64,000 nt of DNA from Azadirachta indica (lineage: Eukaryota; Streptophyta; Magnoliopsida; Sapindales; Meliaceae). Location: contig CM040452.1 in NCBI GenBank assembly GCA_022749755.1, forward strand, positions 10,372,350-10,436,349, written 5' to 3'. The translations under genes and the position numbers were made by a program. The first letter of the stretch is position 1. Each line of letters starts with the position of its first letter. Positions 30,331 through 43,596 of this stretch are shown here, one piece after another. The notes under the pieces are model-generated. The model was not told the DNA's origin and made no database searches. It was given only the letters and a program-made list of their open reading frames with translations.

Positions 30331-31697
30331 ATTGAAGCTCCAGAAATAAAATCGATCTGATGCTCGATACCCCTAATGGGCGGCAATTCATTGGGCACCT
30401 CCTCGGGAAAAACATCTTCATAAGCCTGTAAAAGAGAAACAAATGCAGTAGGCAAAGAAGTATTAAGGTCATTAGTGTTTAAGTAAAGTTCCTTGTACAT
30501 AAGTACAAGTATACTTTTGTTGGAAAACCAAGCCGCCCTAATATCACTCCTTTTTGCATAAAAGCTCAATTGTTTCTTTTCACACTCAATTGTTTCTTTT
30601 TCCTTCACTCTTTTTCCCTCATTTGAATTCTGCCCCTCTCCATTCGAACTCACTTTTTTTTCTTTCTCATTATTTTTGCCACTCTTTTCTTTTGAAAACT
30701 TACCCTCCTTTGTTACAACTTCACTCACTCTTTTCTCCTCACTCTTGTTTTCTTTCTGACTTTGCATTCTTCTAAGCTCACCCTCATAAACTTCTTTAGG
30801 TGAAAGTGGTACAAGAGTAATTTTCTTCCCATCCTTCTCAAAAGTATAATGATTTGTAAAACCATTATCTAACACCTTTCTGTCAAATTGCCAAGGGCGT
30901 CCCAACAAGAGATGACCAGCATGCATGGGCACTACATCAAACAACAACTCATCTCTATACTTGCCTATTTTGAAGGCAACAAGAACTTGCTTTGTCACCC
31001 TAATTTCCCCACAATCATTAAGCCACTTCAACTTGTAAGGATGTGGATGTTTTAAAGTAGGTAACCCCAACTTTTCTACAAGAGTAGTACTAGCAACATT
31101 AGTTACATTGCCACCATCAACTATCACATCACAAACCCTATCCTTTACAAGGCACCTAGTATGGAAGGGATTCTCTCTTTGATCACATTCTTCCTGTTGG
31201 GCTTGCATATTCAAAACTCTTCTTGATACAAGAGCCTTACCATTTTCCGCCATAGTAAATTGCTCATCCCCTTCTTCATCACTTGCATCTTCAAGAGTTG
31301 GCATCGTCTCTTGTTCATTCTCCTCTTCACTGGCCGAATAGTACTCTCCCTCAAGCATGAATATGGTTCTTTGATTTGGGCAATCCCGCTTGTAATGTCC
31401 TACACCTTGACATTTAAAACATTTAATATTTCTGGTGTTAGTAGTAGAATCAAGCTTACCCTTGTCTTTGCTTGAGTTGGATGTTTTGGGAAACTCTTTG
31501 GATTCGATTTTAGGCTTGGATGATGAAGCCTTATCATCTTTCCTCCAATTTGATTTGAATGAAGAAGTATAGGAGGAAAACTGACTTGTATGACCTCTCT
31601 TTTTCAGTTGCTTCTCAACCTTCAATGCAAGGTGAAGCAAGTCTTCTAGCTCCATATATGGCTGCAATTCAACCACATTAGAAATCTCCTTGTTCAA
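30318..31697 (-). pseudogene. B0 gag end, zinc knuckle, protease and linker
   Basis: 459 continuous codons, the longest clean gag-pol stretch of family B in the window: capsid end, basic linker, CX2CX4HX4C knuckle (about 31,372-31,413), acidic linker, protease with CDVIVDGGNVTNVAS (about 31,135-31,090) and LLLGRPWQFDRK, then a Lys/Glu-rich linker and PLPTAF-type lead into RT. The catalytic Asp is present as DGGN. Gag and protease share one frame here, as in CRM-type elements with a single ORF. The start of this stretch is internal; a one-base loss near 31,705 breaks it from upstream gag. Confidence 0.85.
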
Positions 31698-32412
31698 ACC
31701 ATTGGGAATCTTGCCATTGTAGCTTCATTATCTTCCTCTACATTTGCTCTTATCATTGCTACCTCTATCTCCTTGTAGTATTCCTCAACACTCTTAGACC
31801 CTTGAGTGAGATTTTGAAGTCGATTATACAATTCTCTATATTAGTAGCTTGGTACAAATCTCTTGTGCATGATGGATTTTAGATCTCTCCATTCTTCAAT
31901 AGGCCTTTCTCTATTTCTCCTTCGCTTTTGCTTAGTATCATCCCTCCAAGTAATAGCATAAGCTTCAAAAACAGCCACGGCAAGCTTCAACTTCTTGGAT
32001 TCAGTGTAGTCATTGCAATCAAACACTAATTTAATCTTTGTTCCCAATCCAAGTATGCCTCAGGATCCATTCTTCCATAAAATGGTGGAATTTTCAGTTT
32101 GACCCCACTGTTGCTATTGTTATTGTTTCTTACCCTCGGTCTCACCTCTTCTTCCTCTCCATTGTCATCAAGCGATTCACTATCATTAAAGCCATCATCT
32201 AATTGAACCCTTCTCGGAACTCGCCTAATTTGCATGGTTGGATTAGGAGCATTAGGTGGCTGCCCCCTTGTGACTGAAACATCCAGCCTCTCCATTCTAT
32301 CAACCAACTCTCCATATTTTCTATCCATGGCTTGCAACAACTCGGTTAAGGCTTGGAATCGATCTATTTCACCTTGTGGATTTCTTGCTTGTCCACTCAT
32401 TCTGTAAGACAA
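31698..32412 (-). pseudogene. B0 gag N-terminal part, copy 2
   Basis: Pieces 31,841-32,047 (capsid, TKIKLVFDCNDYTESKK) and 32,026-32,412 (N-terminus from MSGQARN, acidic region, KIPPFYGRMDPEAYLDWE) lie in different frames owing to a one-base change near 32,040. Homologous to 5,965-6,537, which is not broken at that point. Confidence 0.8.
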
Positions 32413-33270
32413 AGTTAGTAAAGCAAAAGAATAATTTCCTCACTTCACTCCCTCACGTGTTTCACTCAAGTAATGTTATCACTCAAGTTCGCTCCTGTTT
32501 CACACTTAATTTTATGGCTTTTCTCTAGATGAGCTCACACTAAGCCTTTTTCCACTCTAATTCTCTTATTAAGATTAGTTGCAAAAATCAAAATTTATAC
32601 AAACTTACTAAATACAATGAAAAGTAAAATAAAACTAATTTAGATAGGCAACAAATTGAGAAAACACAAGGACTAGGAAATAGATTTTTAGAAATGATAA
32701 AGGAAATATTAAGAACAAAGAAAGAAAAAAAAAACAGTACAGGAATAGGAAAGTCAACCAAAAATTATGGAAAGATTAGGAAGCTTGTTTTGGAATGTAG
32801 GATTGATTTGGTCAAAATCCTTGAAGCAATATGATTTTTCTTTATATTCTCCTTATTTTCGTTCAACACCTGCCCCCCCCTTTTTTTTTTCTTCTCTTGG
32901 CCAAAGGCTTTGCTTTTCTCTCCCTTATTTTTATTTTTTTTTATTTTTTTCTTCTCTTGGCCAAAGGCTTTGCTTTTCTCTCCCTTTTTTTTATTTTTAT
33001 TTTTTACCTCCAAACACGTAGGAGTGACCAAACAAAAATAAATAGAAACAAACAGAAAAGAAACGAATAGACAAAGACTAAATCAACCGAATTAGAGATT
33101 GATACAACCCAAACTTGACTTGCTGTGAATTGAAAGGAAACCCTCTTTTTTTTTTTTTGATATAATAGACACAAAAACAAAAATAAATGGAATTGAAGCA
33201 AAACAGACTCAGAAACTAAAGAAACAAATAGACAAATTTGAAAGACGATATAACCTGATTTAGAGCCGTA
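32413..33270 (-). other. B0 leader, copy 2, empty site for the solo LTR
   Basis: Leader with the 60-bp tandem repeat at 32,891 and 32,951. The single CGTA at about 33,267-33,270 is the pre-insertion site of the chromovirus solo LTR of copy 1. Confidence 0.8.
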
Positions 33271-33285
33271 GCTCTGATACCAAAC

Positions 33286-34033
33286 TGATACGAACCCCGA
33301 GTATATTAAACTTGAGACCCAATATCTTTACGCATGGAAGCAACTTCTTGGAAAGCTAAATCAGATTCACCCAAGTCTGCAACCCAATTTCAACGTGTGA
33401 AATAGAACCTTAGAATAAATACCCTCAAAATAATTAGCTTTGATTGTAAGAACCTTGATTCAAGCAAGAATCAAAATAAGAGAAAACACTCTCAATTTAA
33501 TTTTCATTCAAAAAAAAAAAGTAATTCCCCCTTCATGGGAGCATGTGGCTGAATATATAAGGGTACAAGAGATAAGTAACCCTAATTAGAGTGTTTATAA
33601 ATAAGATTAAAATAGATGATGGGCTTGAACAGCAACTTAGCCCAAACTGGCACATGGAATCCGAAACTTTCATCATGATGACGATCTGATTCGAACTGCA
33701 ATTAAAAGAACTTGAACATGCTTGCTTAGCCTTGAGACATTGTTCGAATATGGTCTTATACAAATTTGAGAAGTTGAATTCCGTAGAAGCTTTAATCTTC
33801 AGGTTTTGCCTTCTTGTACTTGTGTCAATGTTACCAAGCTCTGATTATTGTCTTGAAGTCCAACCTTGATATTTGACTCTTTCTTACACTCTTGAATTGT
33901 TGTAAGATCATCCCACAAACCTTGAATCATCCCATTCAATGCATCTTTGAATTTCTTCATTCTTACTCTTGTAACGGGACCATTAGGTAGCTGAATTGGA
34001 TCATTGCTCTTGTGTGCATCCGTATTTGCATCA
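33286..34033 (-). repeat. LTR-B, 5' LTR of B0, copy 2
   Basis: 748 bp. About 102 bp shorter than 8,051-8,901 owing to a deletion between TGTTT repeats near 33,593-33,598. Confidence 0.9.
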
Positions 34034-36079
34034 ATTGCTCGGCAAGGATACGGCAAAATCGTCAGTATATAAAAAGATCTCTTTGTACATAAGTACTATA
34101 AGGGGTTGTTGTGAAAGTAAAACTCTTTTGATCTCACTTTTTTTTGCAATCAAATTGTATTTTTTCTCTCTCTCATACATCAACGTTGCAACTCTCTCAT
34201 TTTTCCTTTCACTCTCTTTCACAATTTTGCCTTTCTCGTTTTCTTTTTTTCTTTTCACTTGCTTTTTGCATCTTTAATTGGTTTTCAAAAACTTGTTTTG
34301 GAGTCAATGGTACACGTGATATAGGTTGCCTTTTGATGGTAAAAGAGTATTTATTGGTGAAATCGTCATGTGTGACTTGTCGATCGTACTATCATGGTCT
34401 GCCCAATAGAATGTGATATGCATACATAGGAATCACGTCACAAAGGACCTCATCTTTATACTTGCCAATAGAGAATGCCACCAACACTAGTTTTGTTATC
34501 TTAATTTCTCCACAATTGTTTAGCCATTGAAGCCGGTACAGTCGTGGATGTTTCATGGTAGGTAACGACAATTTTTCCACTGATTCGGTGCTGGCCACGT
34601 TGGTGCAACTTCCTCCATCAATTATAACGCTGCAAACTTTGTTGTTGATGAAACACCGAGTATGAACAAGTTCTCCCACTGATCATTTTCTTCTTCCTTA
34701 ATCTTTGCGCTAAGAGCTCGTCTTACTATTAATAATTCTCCTTTCGTACCATATTGCCCTTCGTAGTTATCTTCAAGAGATGACATTCTTCTATTTCGTC
34801 TTCTTCTTCTCCTTCTGACTCAATCTCCCCTTGAGTATTGATCACCATTACCCTTTTATTTGGGCATTGGCTAGCTATATGACCCCTGCCTTGACATTTA
34901 AAACACTTAATGTCACGATTTCTAGAAGTAGTGGATTCAATGTTACCTTATTTTTGCAGCACAACTTGTTTAGCATCCTTAGAAGCTTCGGAATTAGACT
35001 TTAGTAGTGGAAATTCCTTCCGTTTAGGAGTTGATCTCCATTAGTTTGTAGTAGTCGTATTTGCTCCTCTCCTAGCCATGTTACTTCTATCCTCTACATT
35101 TGCTCGGATCATAGCAACCTCCATTTTTTTGTAGTATTCATCTACACTTTTAGATCCTTGAGTCAAACACTGCAATTTGTTGAACAGTTTCCGATGGTAG
35201 TTGCTTGGAATGAAACGTCTTCTTATTATTGTCTTCATCTTGCCCCACGTTTCAACAGGACGTTCTTGATTTCTTCTTCTATCCTTCAACAATTGATCCC
35301 ACCAAATAATAGCATAATCAGTAAATTCAATGGCCGCAAGTTATACCTTTTTGATCTCGGAGTAGTTGTGACAATCGAAAACCGTCTCTATTTTCTTCTC
35401 TCATACTAAATAAGCTTCAGGATCGTTTTTACCTTGGAACGGTGGAATTTTTACCTTAATACTTCTTCAATCATCATCCAACTTAGGTCTACCCAACCTA
35501 ACTTCTCTATTCCCATAACCATGCAAATTCCTGCCCCGGTTCATTGGTGATTCAGCTAACTCCTCATCATCCTCAACATTACCCCATTGTACCCTTGGTT
35601 GCACTTGTTTAGGTGGTTGTCTGAAGAGCTTTGATGTTGCCTTCTTGATGTCTCTTCTTCTAACCTATCCATCCTCTCATGGATTGGTTCTAACTCAGCC
35701 CTCATCATCCGTCTCATCTCCTCCAATAACGCCTGCAATTGTAGGTTCGGGGTGGTTGGTTGTTGTATTCCCGCGGTTGAATTTTCTTCTTGATTATGAG
35801 ACATATTTAAAATCTGCAAAACAAAGTTAAAAATCTCACAAGCACTCTCTCACGTGTTTTCACTCACTCTTGTATTTGAGCACTCAAATGTTTTCATACT
35901 CGCACACTCTTAATCAAAATTTCAGTGGCAATTTTAGGATGAGAAGCAACCAAAACAAATCACAAGAATCAATAAGCAATTCTTAAGAAATTGATGCAAA
36001 CAATGCCAATATTGGATCAAAAATAAGAAATATTAGGCCAATACTACAAGAATTATGAATATAATAGATAATAAGAAAA
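34034..36079 (-). mobile_element. Family-A fragment A0, copy 2
   Basis: Linker (34,034-34,260), protease with IIDGGSCTNVAS (34,392-34,679), zinc knuckle with intact first Cys (about 34,860-34,905), capsid shortened by 132 bp (35,041-35,292), gag N-terminus (35,556-35,819) and leader to 36,079. Frames are broken throughout; the deletion near 35,085 removes about 44 capsid residues. Confidence 0.82.
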
Positions 36080-36713
36080 CACTTAAAAATTTAGATGATA
36101 AGTTTGGTTGTTTTGAACGTTACAAGAAATTAAATTTGAAGAGTTCAAGAACAAGTACTTGTAAGAAATAAATTAACACTCAAACTGCTTGTTTTATTTC
36201 AAGAAATGAAAGCCTTTTTATAGGCAAATATAAAGGGAAAATGTCAAAAGTTAGGTTATCAATCTTACCTAACAATTTGACAAAATAAATTTAAACTTTA
36301 TGACTTTAAAACCTATAAATTTCAAACATGAAAATGTAAGCAATGACATCATATATATATGACATAAGCGATGACGCCGAATGTATATGATGTAAGTGAT
36401 TACATAATTTTAAGATTCTAAAATTATATAAATGGACTATAATTTTCAAACATTTTCATATTAGTTTTCTTGGACTCCGATCGCTTCAATGTTATTCACT
36501 GAGCCTAATTCTTCAAGATGTATTTTTTGAATTGTATTTGAATCACACATCTTTGAATCACTTGAATTGCACTTTTCAATGTCTTGGCTTTAACTCTTGT
36601 AATCGGTCCACTCGACATGCTTAGCGAATCATATAGATGCTGTAATTGAGTGTCTCCAATTTATGTCTGAGGTTCTTCTCTTATTTACGTGATTGCACAA
36701 CTTTGTTTGCATA
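36080..36713 (-). repeat. LTR-A between A0 and A1, copy 2
   Basis: Counterpart of 11,080-11,717, with the same missing U5/PBS side and the same trimmed sense 5' end. Confidence 0.8.
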
Positions 36714-37340
36714 AAAAAGTGACTCAAAAACTTGGAATCTTGATCAGAAACGATAGCTTTTAGAATACCATACAGCTTCACTACCTCTTTGAAATACAAA
36801 TCAGTTATATTAGAAGCATCCGTTGTTTTGTTGCATGAAATAAAATAAGCCATTTTAGGAAACCTAGCCACCACCACCATGATAGAATCTTTATTTTTTT
36901 GAGTTCTTGGTAACCCAACAATAAAATCTAAACTAACATCTTCTCATAGAGCGTTAGGCACTGGTAATGGAATATACAAACCTGTATTTTGTCCATGACT
37001 TTTTGCAAAACGGCAGATCTTACACCTTTCCACATACTTCATCACATGGCATCCCATCTTTGGCCAAAAAAACTTATCTTTCAAGAGAGCAAGTGTTTTA
37101 TCTCTATCAAAGTGACTGCCAACACAATTGTCATGAGTTTCCATGATTCCAGCAAATAATAGCATAATCAGTAAACTTAATTGCCACAAGTTTTATCTTT
37201 TTGATTTCGGAGTTATTGTGACAATCAAAAACCATCTTTATTCTCTTCTTCCACTCTAAATAAGCTTCAGGATCATTTTTTCCTTGAAGCGGTGGAATTT
37301 TCACCTTAATGCTTTCTAAATCATCATCCAACAACTTAGG
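36714..37340 (-). pseudogene. A1 integrase-gag fusion fragment, copy 2
   Basis: Integrase core (36,629-36,880: [28 protein letters not shown]), zinc-binding region (36,944-37,189), fused at about 37,140 to gag (37,131-37,335). Same deletions as copy 1; copy 2 keeps nine extra bases near 36,810 that copy 1 lost. TTAGG at 37,336-37,340 is the B1 TSD. Confidence 0.8.
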
Positions 37341-38187
37341 TGATACGAACCCCGAGTATATTAAACTTGAGACCCAATATCTTTACGCATGGATGCAACC
37401 TCTTGGAAAGATAAATCAGATTCATCCAAGTCTGCAACCCAATTTCAACTTGTGAAATAAAACCTTAGAATAAATATCCTCAAAGTAATTAACTTTGATT
37501 GTAAGAACCTTGATTCAAGTAAGAATCAAAACAAGAGAAAACACTCTCAATTTTATTTCATTCGAAAAAGTAATGATGTCTCCATGGGAGCATGTGGCTG
37601 AATATATAAGGGTACAAGAGATAAGTAACCCTAATTAGAGTGTTTGGCCATAAAATTAAACTTATTCTAACTTAAAATAAAATAAACTGAATTTGGGCTT
37701 AATAATTAGCGTTAACAGTCCAAACACATAACAAACTATAAATATATGTTTATAAATAAGATTAAAATAGATAATGGGCTTGAACAGCAACTTAGTCCAA
37801 ACTGACACATGGAATCCGAAACTTGCATCATGATGACGATCTGATTCGAACTGTAATTAAAAGACTTGAACATGCTTGCTTAGCCTTGAGACATCATTCG
37901 AATATGGCCTTATACAAATTTGAGAAGTTGAATTCCGTATAAGCTTTAATCTTCAGGTTTTTCCTTCTTGTACTTGTGTCAATGTTACCAAACTCTGATT
38001 ATTGTCTTGAAGTCCAAGCTTGATATTTGACTTTTTCTTACACTCTTGAATTGTTGCAAGATCATCCCACAAACCTTAAATCATCCCATTCAATGCATCT
38101 TTGAATTTCTTCATTCTTGCTCTTGTAACGGGACCATTAGGTAGCTGCATTAGATCATTGCTCTTCTGTGCATCCGTATTTGCATCA
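37341..38187 (-). repeat. LTR-B, 3' LTR of B1, copy 2
   Basis: Same limits and termini as 12,341-13,187. Confidence 0.92.
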
Positions 38188-41100
38188 TTCCCTCGCTCCT
38201 CAAGATGATTCGTCCACGAATCTTTACCATCTACATCAAAAGGAGAAAGATCAACCACATTAAAAGTTGCATTCACAGTATACTCACCAGGAAGATCCAA
38301 TTTGTAGGCATTATCATTGATCTTCTCAACAACTTGAAAGGGACCATCTCCTCTTGGATGTAGCTTTGACTTCTTTGAGTTGGAAACCTTTCCTTTCGCA
38401 TATATACCCAAACCCAATCACCAGGCTTGAATACAACGCGCCTTCGTCCATTGTTTACTTGACTTGTAATTTGTTGATTCTTCTTTTCAATGTTCTTGCG
38501 CACATCTGCATGTAGTTTTCTCACCAATTCTGCCTTCGTTTTCCCATCTAAGCTAGTTTTTTCATCACAAGGTAAAGGAACTAAATCCAAAGGGTTTAGT
38601 GGGTTAAAGTCGTAAACAATTTCAAACGGTGAAAAACCAGTAATAGAATGCACAACTCTATTATATGCGAATTCAACAAATGGAATGCACTCTTCCCAAT
38701 TCTTCAAATTCTTTTGGACAATAGCACGCAACAAAGTTCCCAAAGTCCTATTCACAACTTCTGTTTGACCATCAGTTTGTGGGTGACAAGTAGTAGAATA
38801 TAACAATTTAGTACCCAATTTACTCCACAAAACTTTCCAAAAATGACTTAGAAACTTCACATCTCTATCACTAACTATAGTTTTGGAATGCCATGCAAAC
38901 GCACTACTTCCCTAAAGAACAGATTTGCAATATTAGTGGCATCATCAGTTTTATTACACAGTATAAAATGTGACATCTTGGAAAACCTATCAACCACTAC
39001 AAAAATAGAATCTTTTCCCTTTTTCGATCTAGGTAAACCTAAAACAAAATCCATGGAAATATGAGTCCAAGGTTCACTAGAAACAGGTAAAGGAGTATAC
39101 AAACCTTGATTTAAAACTTTAGATTTAGCTTGTTTGCACACAACACATCTATCACAAACTCTTTGCACATCATTTTTCATTTTAGGCCAATAGAAGTGTT
39201 CATCTAAAGTGTCTAAAGTTTTTGTAATGCCAAAATGTCCCATTAAACCACCCCCATGAAACTCTTTTACAAGCAATGCACTCAGAGAACAAATAGGTAT
39301 GCCCAATTTATTTTCTTTAAACAAAAACCCATCCATTCTATAGAACTTACCATATGCAGCTTTCTTACATGCTTTGAAAATGCTAGAAAAGTCAGTATCA
39401 TCATCATAAAGAGTTTTAATATGTTCAAATCTAAGCATTCTTGCATCTAAAGCATTAAGAAAAGTATACCTCCTTGAAAGTGCATCAGCCACAACATTGT
39501 CTTTACCTTGCTTGTATTTAATCACATAAGGAAAAGTCTCAATAAATTCGACCCATTTGGCATGTCGTTTATTCAACTTACCTTACCTTTTAATGAACTT
39601 CAAAGATTGATGGTCAGTATAAATAACAAATTTCTTAGGCCATAAGTAATACTGCTAGTTATCCAAAGCTCTAACCAAAGCATAAGGCTCTTTGTCGTAA
39701 GTAGGATAATTCAATGAGGTGCCATGGAGCTTTTCACTAAAGTAGGCAATTGGCCTCTTTTCCTGCATAAGAACAGCCCCAATGCCCAATCCTGATGCAT
39801 CACATTCAAGTTCAAAAGTATTAGCAAAGTTAGGTAAAGAAAGAATGGGTGCCTTACAAAGCTTATCTTTCAAAAAAGTAAATGCATGCTCTTGTTCTTT
39901 GTCCCACTTAAAAGTACAATTCTTTTAATTACCTCTGTAAGGGGTGCCGCAATGGCGCTAAAATCTTTTATAAACCGTCTATAAAAACTAGCCAATCCAT
40001 GAAAACTTCTTACCTCACTTACCGATTTAGGAGTAGGCCAATTTTTTATAACACTTACCTTCTCTTCATCAACTTCAACGCCTTGATCACTTACCACGAA
40101 ACCTAAAAACACAATTCGATCTAAATAAAAAGAACACTTTTTAAGGTTAGCATATAACTTTTCTTTCCCCAAAATATCAAGTACAGCCCTTAAATGTTGT
40201 ACATGTTTATTCGAATTTTTGGAATACACAAGGATATCATCAAAGTATAGAATAACAAATTTTCCAATTAAATCTTTCAAAACATGGTTCATAAGCCTCA
40301 TGAAAGTATTAGGTGTATTAGTTAAACCAAAAGGCATAACTAACCATTTATATAGACCATATTTTGTTTTGAATGCAGTTTTCCACTCATCACCCTCTCT
40401 CATGTGAATTTGATGATATCCACTTTTCAAATCAATTTTGCTAAAGATAGTAGAACCATATAATTCATCAAGCATATCATCTAGCCTAGGAATAGGATGG
40501 CGATACTTTACCGTAATGTTATTAATTGCACGACAATCAACACACATACGCCAAGAGCCATCTTTCTTAGGTACCAACAAAACAGGAACAGCACATGGAC
40601 TCATACTTTCTCTAACATATCCCTTGGTTAACAACTCCTCAACTTGCCTTTGAAGCTCCTTTGTGTCCTCGGGATTACTCCTACAGGCTGGTTTATTTGG
40701 AATTGAAGCTCCAGGAATGAAATTGATCTGATGCTCAATACCCCTAATGGCCGGCAACTCATTGGGTATCTCCTCGGGAAAAACATCTTTATAAGTCTGT
40801 AAAAGAGAAATAAATGCAGTAGGCAAAGAAGTATTAAGGTCATTAGTGTTTAAGTAAAGTTCCTTGTACATAAGTACAAGTATACTTTTGTTGGAAAACT
40901 AAGCCGCCCTAATATCACTCCTTTTTGCATAAAAGCTCACTTGTTTCTTTTTACATTCAATTGTTTCTTTTTCCTCTACTCTTTTTCCCTCATTTGAATT
41001 CTGCCCCGCTCCATTCGAACTCACTTTTTTTTCTTTCTCATTATTTTTGCCACTATTTTCTTTTGAAAACTCACCCTCCTTTATTCCACCTTCACTCACT

Positions 41101-41510
41101 CTTTTCTTCTCACTCTTGTTTTTTCTCTGACTTTGCATTCTTCTAAGCTCACCTTCATAAACTTCTTTAGGTGAAAGTGGTACAAGAGTAATTTTCTTCT
41201 CATCCTTCTCAAAAGTATAATAATTTGTAAAACCATTATGTAACACCTTTCTGTCAAAATGCCAAGAGCTTCCCAACAATAGATGACCAGCATGCATGGG
41301 CACTACATCAAACAACAACTCATCTCTATACTTGCCTATTTTGAAAGTAACAAGAACTTGCTTTGTCACCCTAACTTCCCCACAATCATTAAGCCACTTC
41401 AACTTGTAAGGATGTGGATGTTTTAAAGTAGGTAACCCCAACTTTTCTACAAGAGTAGTACTAGCAACATTAGTTACACTGCCACCATCAATTATCACAT
41501 CACAAACCCT
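38188..41510 (-). pseudogene. B1 pol, copy 2: all domains present, frames broken
   Basis: Order on the minus strand: protease (41,498-41,250, IIDGGSVTNVAS), linker, RT (about 40,660-39,940; [13 protein letters not shown] near 40,245), RNase H (39,873-39,600; ELECDASG), integrase zinc finger (about 39,240-39,130), DDE core ([13 protein letters not shown] near 39,060; [13 protein letters not shown] near 38,770), C-terminal [16 protein letters not shown]. Faults: frameshift near 39,930 (shared with copy 1), TAG near 39,656 and TAA near 39,583 (copy 2 only), frameshift near 38,880 before the core Asp, another near 38,360. The frame then passes through the polypurine tract into LTR-B. CRM-like by RT; dead. 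Confidence 0.88.
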
Positions 41511-42775
41511 ATCCTTTACAAGACACCTAATATAGAAGAGATTCTTTCTTGATCACATTATTCCTGTTGGACTTGCATATTCAAAACTCTTCTTGATACA
41601 AGAGCCTTACCACTTTCAGCCATAGTAAATTGCTCATCCCCTTCTTCATCACTTGCATCTTTAAGAGGTGGCATCGTCTCTTGTTCATTCTCCTCTTCAC
41701 TGGCCGAATAGTACTCTCCCTCAAGCATGAATATGGTTCTTTGATTTGGGCAATTCCGCTTGTAATGTCCTACACCTTGACATTTAAAACATTTAATATT
41801 TCTGGTGTTAGTAGTAGAATCAAGCTTACCCTTGTCTTTGCTTGGGTTGGATGTTATGGGAAACTCTTTGGATTCGATTTTAGGCTTGGATGATGAAGCC
41901 TTATTATCTTTCCTCTAATTTGATTTGAATAAAGAAGTATATGAGGAAAACTGACTTGTACGACCTCTCTTTTTCAGTTGCTTTTCAACCTTCAATGCAA
42001 GGTGAAGCAAGTCTTTTAGCTCCATATATGTCTGCAATTCAACCACATTAGAAATCTCCTTGTTCAAACCATTGAGGAATCTTGCCATTGTAACTTCATT
42101 ATCTTCCTCTACATTTGCTCTTATCATTGCTACCTCCATCTCCTTGTAGTATTCCTCAACACTCTTAGACCCTTGAGTGAGATTTTGAAGTCAATTCTCT
42201 ATAGTAGTAGCTTGGTACATATCTCTTACACATGATGGATTTTAGATCTCTCCACTCTTCAATGGGCCTTTCCCTATTTCTCCTTCGCTTTTGCTGAGTA
42301 TCATCCCACCAAGTAATAGCATAAGCTTCAAAAACAGCCACGGCAAGCTTCAACTTCTTGGATTCAGTGTAGTCATTGCAATCAAACACTAATTTAATCT
42401 TTGTTCCCAATCCAAGTATGCCTTAGGATCCATTCTTCCATAAAATGGTGGAATTTTCAGTTTGACCCCGCTGTTGTTATTGTTATTGTTTCCTACCCTC
42501 GGTCTCACCTCTTCTTCCTCTCCATTGTCATCAAGTGATTCATTATCATTAAAGCCATCATCTAATTGAGCTCTTCTTGGAACTCGCTTAGTTTGCATGG
42601 TTGGATTAGGAGCATTAGATGGCTGCCCCCTTGTGACTGAAACCTCTAGCCTCTCCATTCTATCAACCAACTCTCCATATTTTCTATCCATGGCTTGCAA
42701 CAACTCGGTTAAAGTTTGGAATCGATCTATCTCACCTTGTGGATTTCTTGCTTGTCCACTCATCTTGCAAGACAA
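41511..42775 (-). pseudogene. B1 gag, copy 2
   Basis: N-terminus from MSGQARNPQ (42,389-42,775), capsid pieces (42,165-42,410, 41,915-42,139) and zinc knuckle (about 41,745-41,790, CX2CX4HX4C). Frame changes near 42,400 and 42,190 and a TAA at about 41,917. About 13 bp are missing near 42,195 relative to copy 1. Confidence 0.8.
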
Positions 42776-43596
42776 AGTTAGTAAAGCAAAAGAATAATTT
42801 CCTCACTTCACTCCCTCACGTGTTTCACTCAAATAATGTTATCACTCAAGTTCGCTTGTATTTCACACTTAATTTATGGCTTTTCTCTATATGAACTCAT
42901 ACTAAACCCTTTTTCCACTCTAATTCTCTTATTAAAATTAATTGCAAAAATCAAAATTTATACAAACTTACTAAATACAATGAAAAGTAAAATAAAACTA
43001 ATTTAGATAGGCAACAAAATGGGAAAGCACAAAGATTAGGAAATAGATTTTTAGAAATGATAAAGAAAAGATTAAGAGCAAAGAAAAAAAAATTAATACA
43101 GGAATAGGAAAGTCAACCAAAAATTATGGAAAGATTAGGAAGTAAATCCTATCTTGTTTTGGAATGTAGGCTTGATTTGGTCAAACTCCTTGAACCAATC
43201 TGATTTTTCTTTTTATTCTCCTTATTTTCGTTCAACACCTGCCCCCCCCCTTTTTTTTCTTCTCTTAGCCAAATGCTCTGCTTTTCTCTCTTTTTTTTTA
43301 ATTTTTTTTTATACCTGCGAACACGTAGGAGTAACCAAATAAAAATAAATAGAAAGAGACACAAAAGAAACGAATAGACAAAGACTAAATCAACCGAATT
43401 AGAGATTGGTACAACCCAAACTTGAATTGCTGTGAATTGAAAGGAAACTCTCTTCTTCTTTTTTTTCTTGATATAATAGACACAAAAACGATAATAAATG
43501 GAATTGTAGCAAAACAGACTCAAAAACTAAAGAAACAAATAGACAAATTTGAAAGACGATATAACCTGATTTAGGGTCGTAACTTTGATACCAAAC
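42776..43596 (-). other. B1 leader and PBS, copy 2
   Basis: Untranslated leader with C and T runs near 43,245-43,310. The decayed iMet PBS lies at about 43,583-43,594, next to LTR-B. Confidence 0.7.

Larger units (their letters stand above)
29717..34033 (-). mobile_element. Family-B element B0, copy 2
   Basis: Left LTR-B fragment (29,717-29,924), polypurine tract (29,925-29,941), pol with a large internal deletion, protease, gag, leader, PBS (33,271-33,282) and LTR-B (33,286-34,033). It lacks the solo LTR of copy 1 and keeps 1,325 bp of protease/RT lost there. Confidence 0.88.
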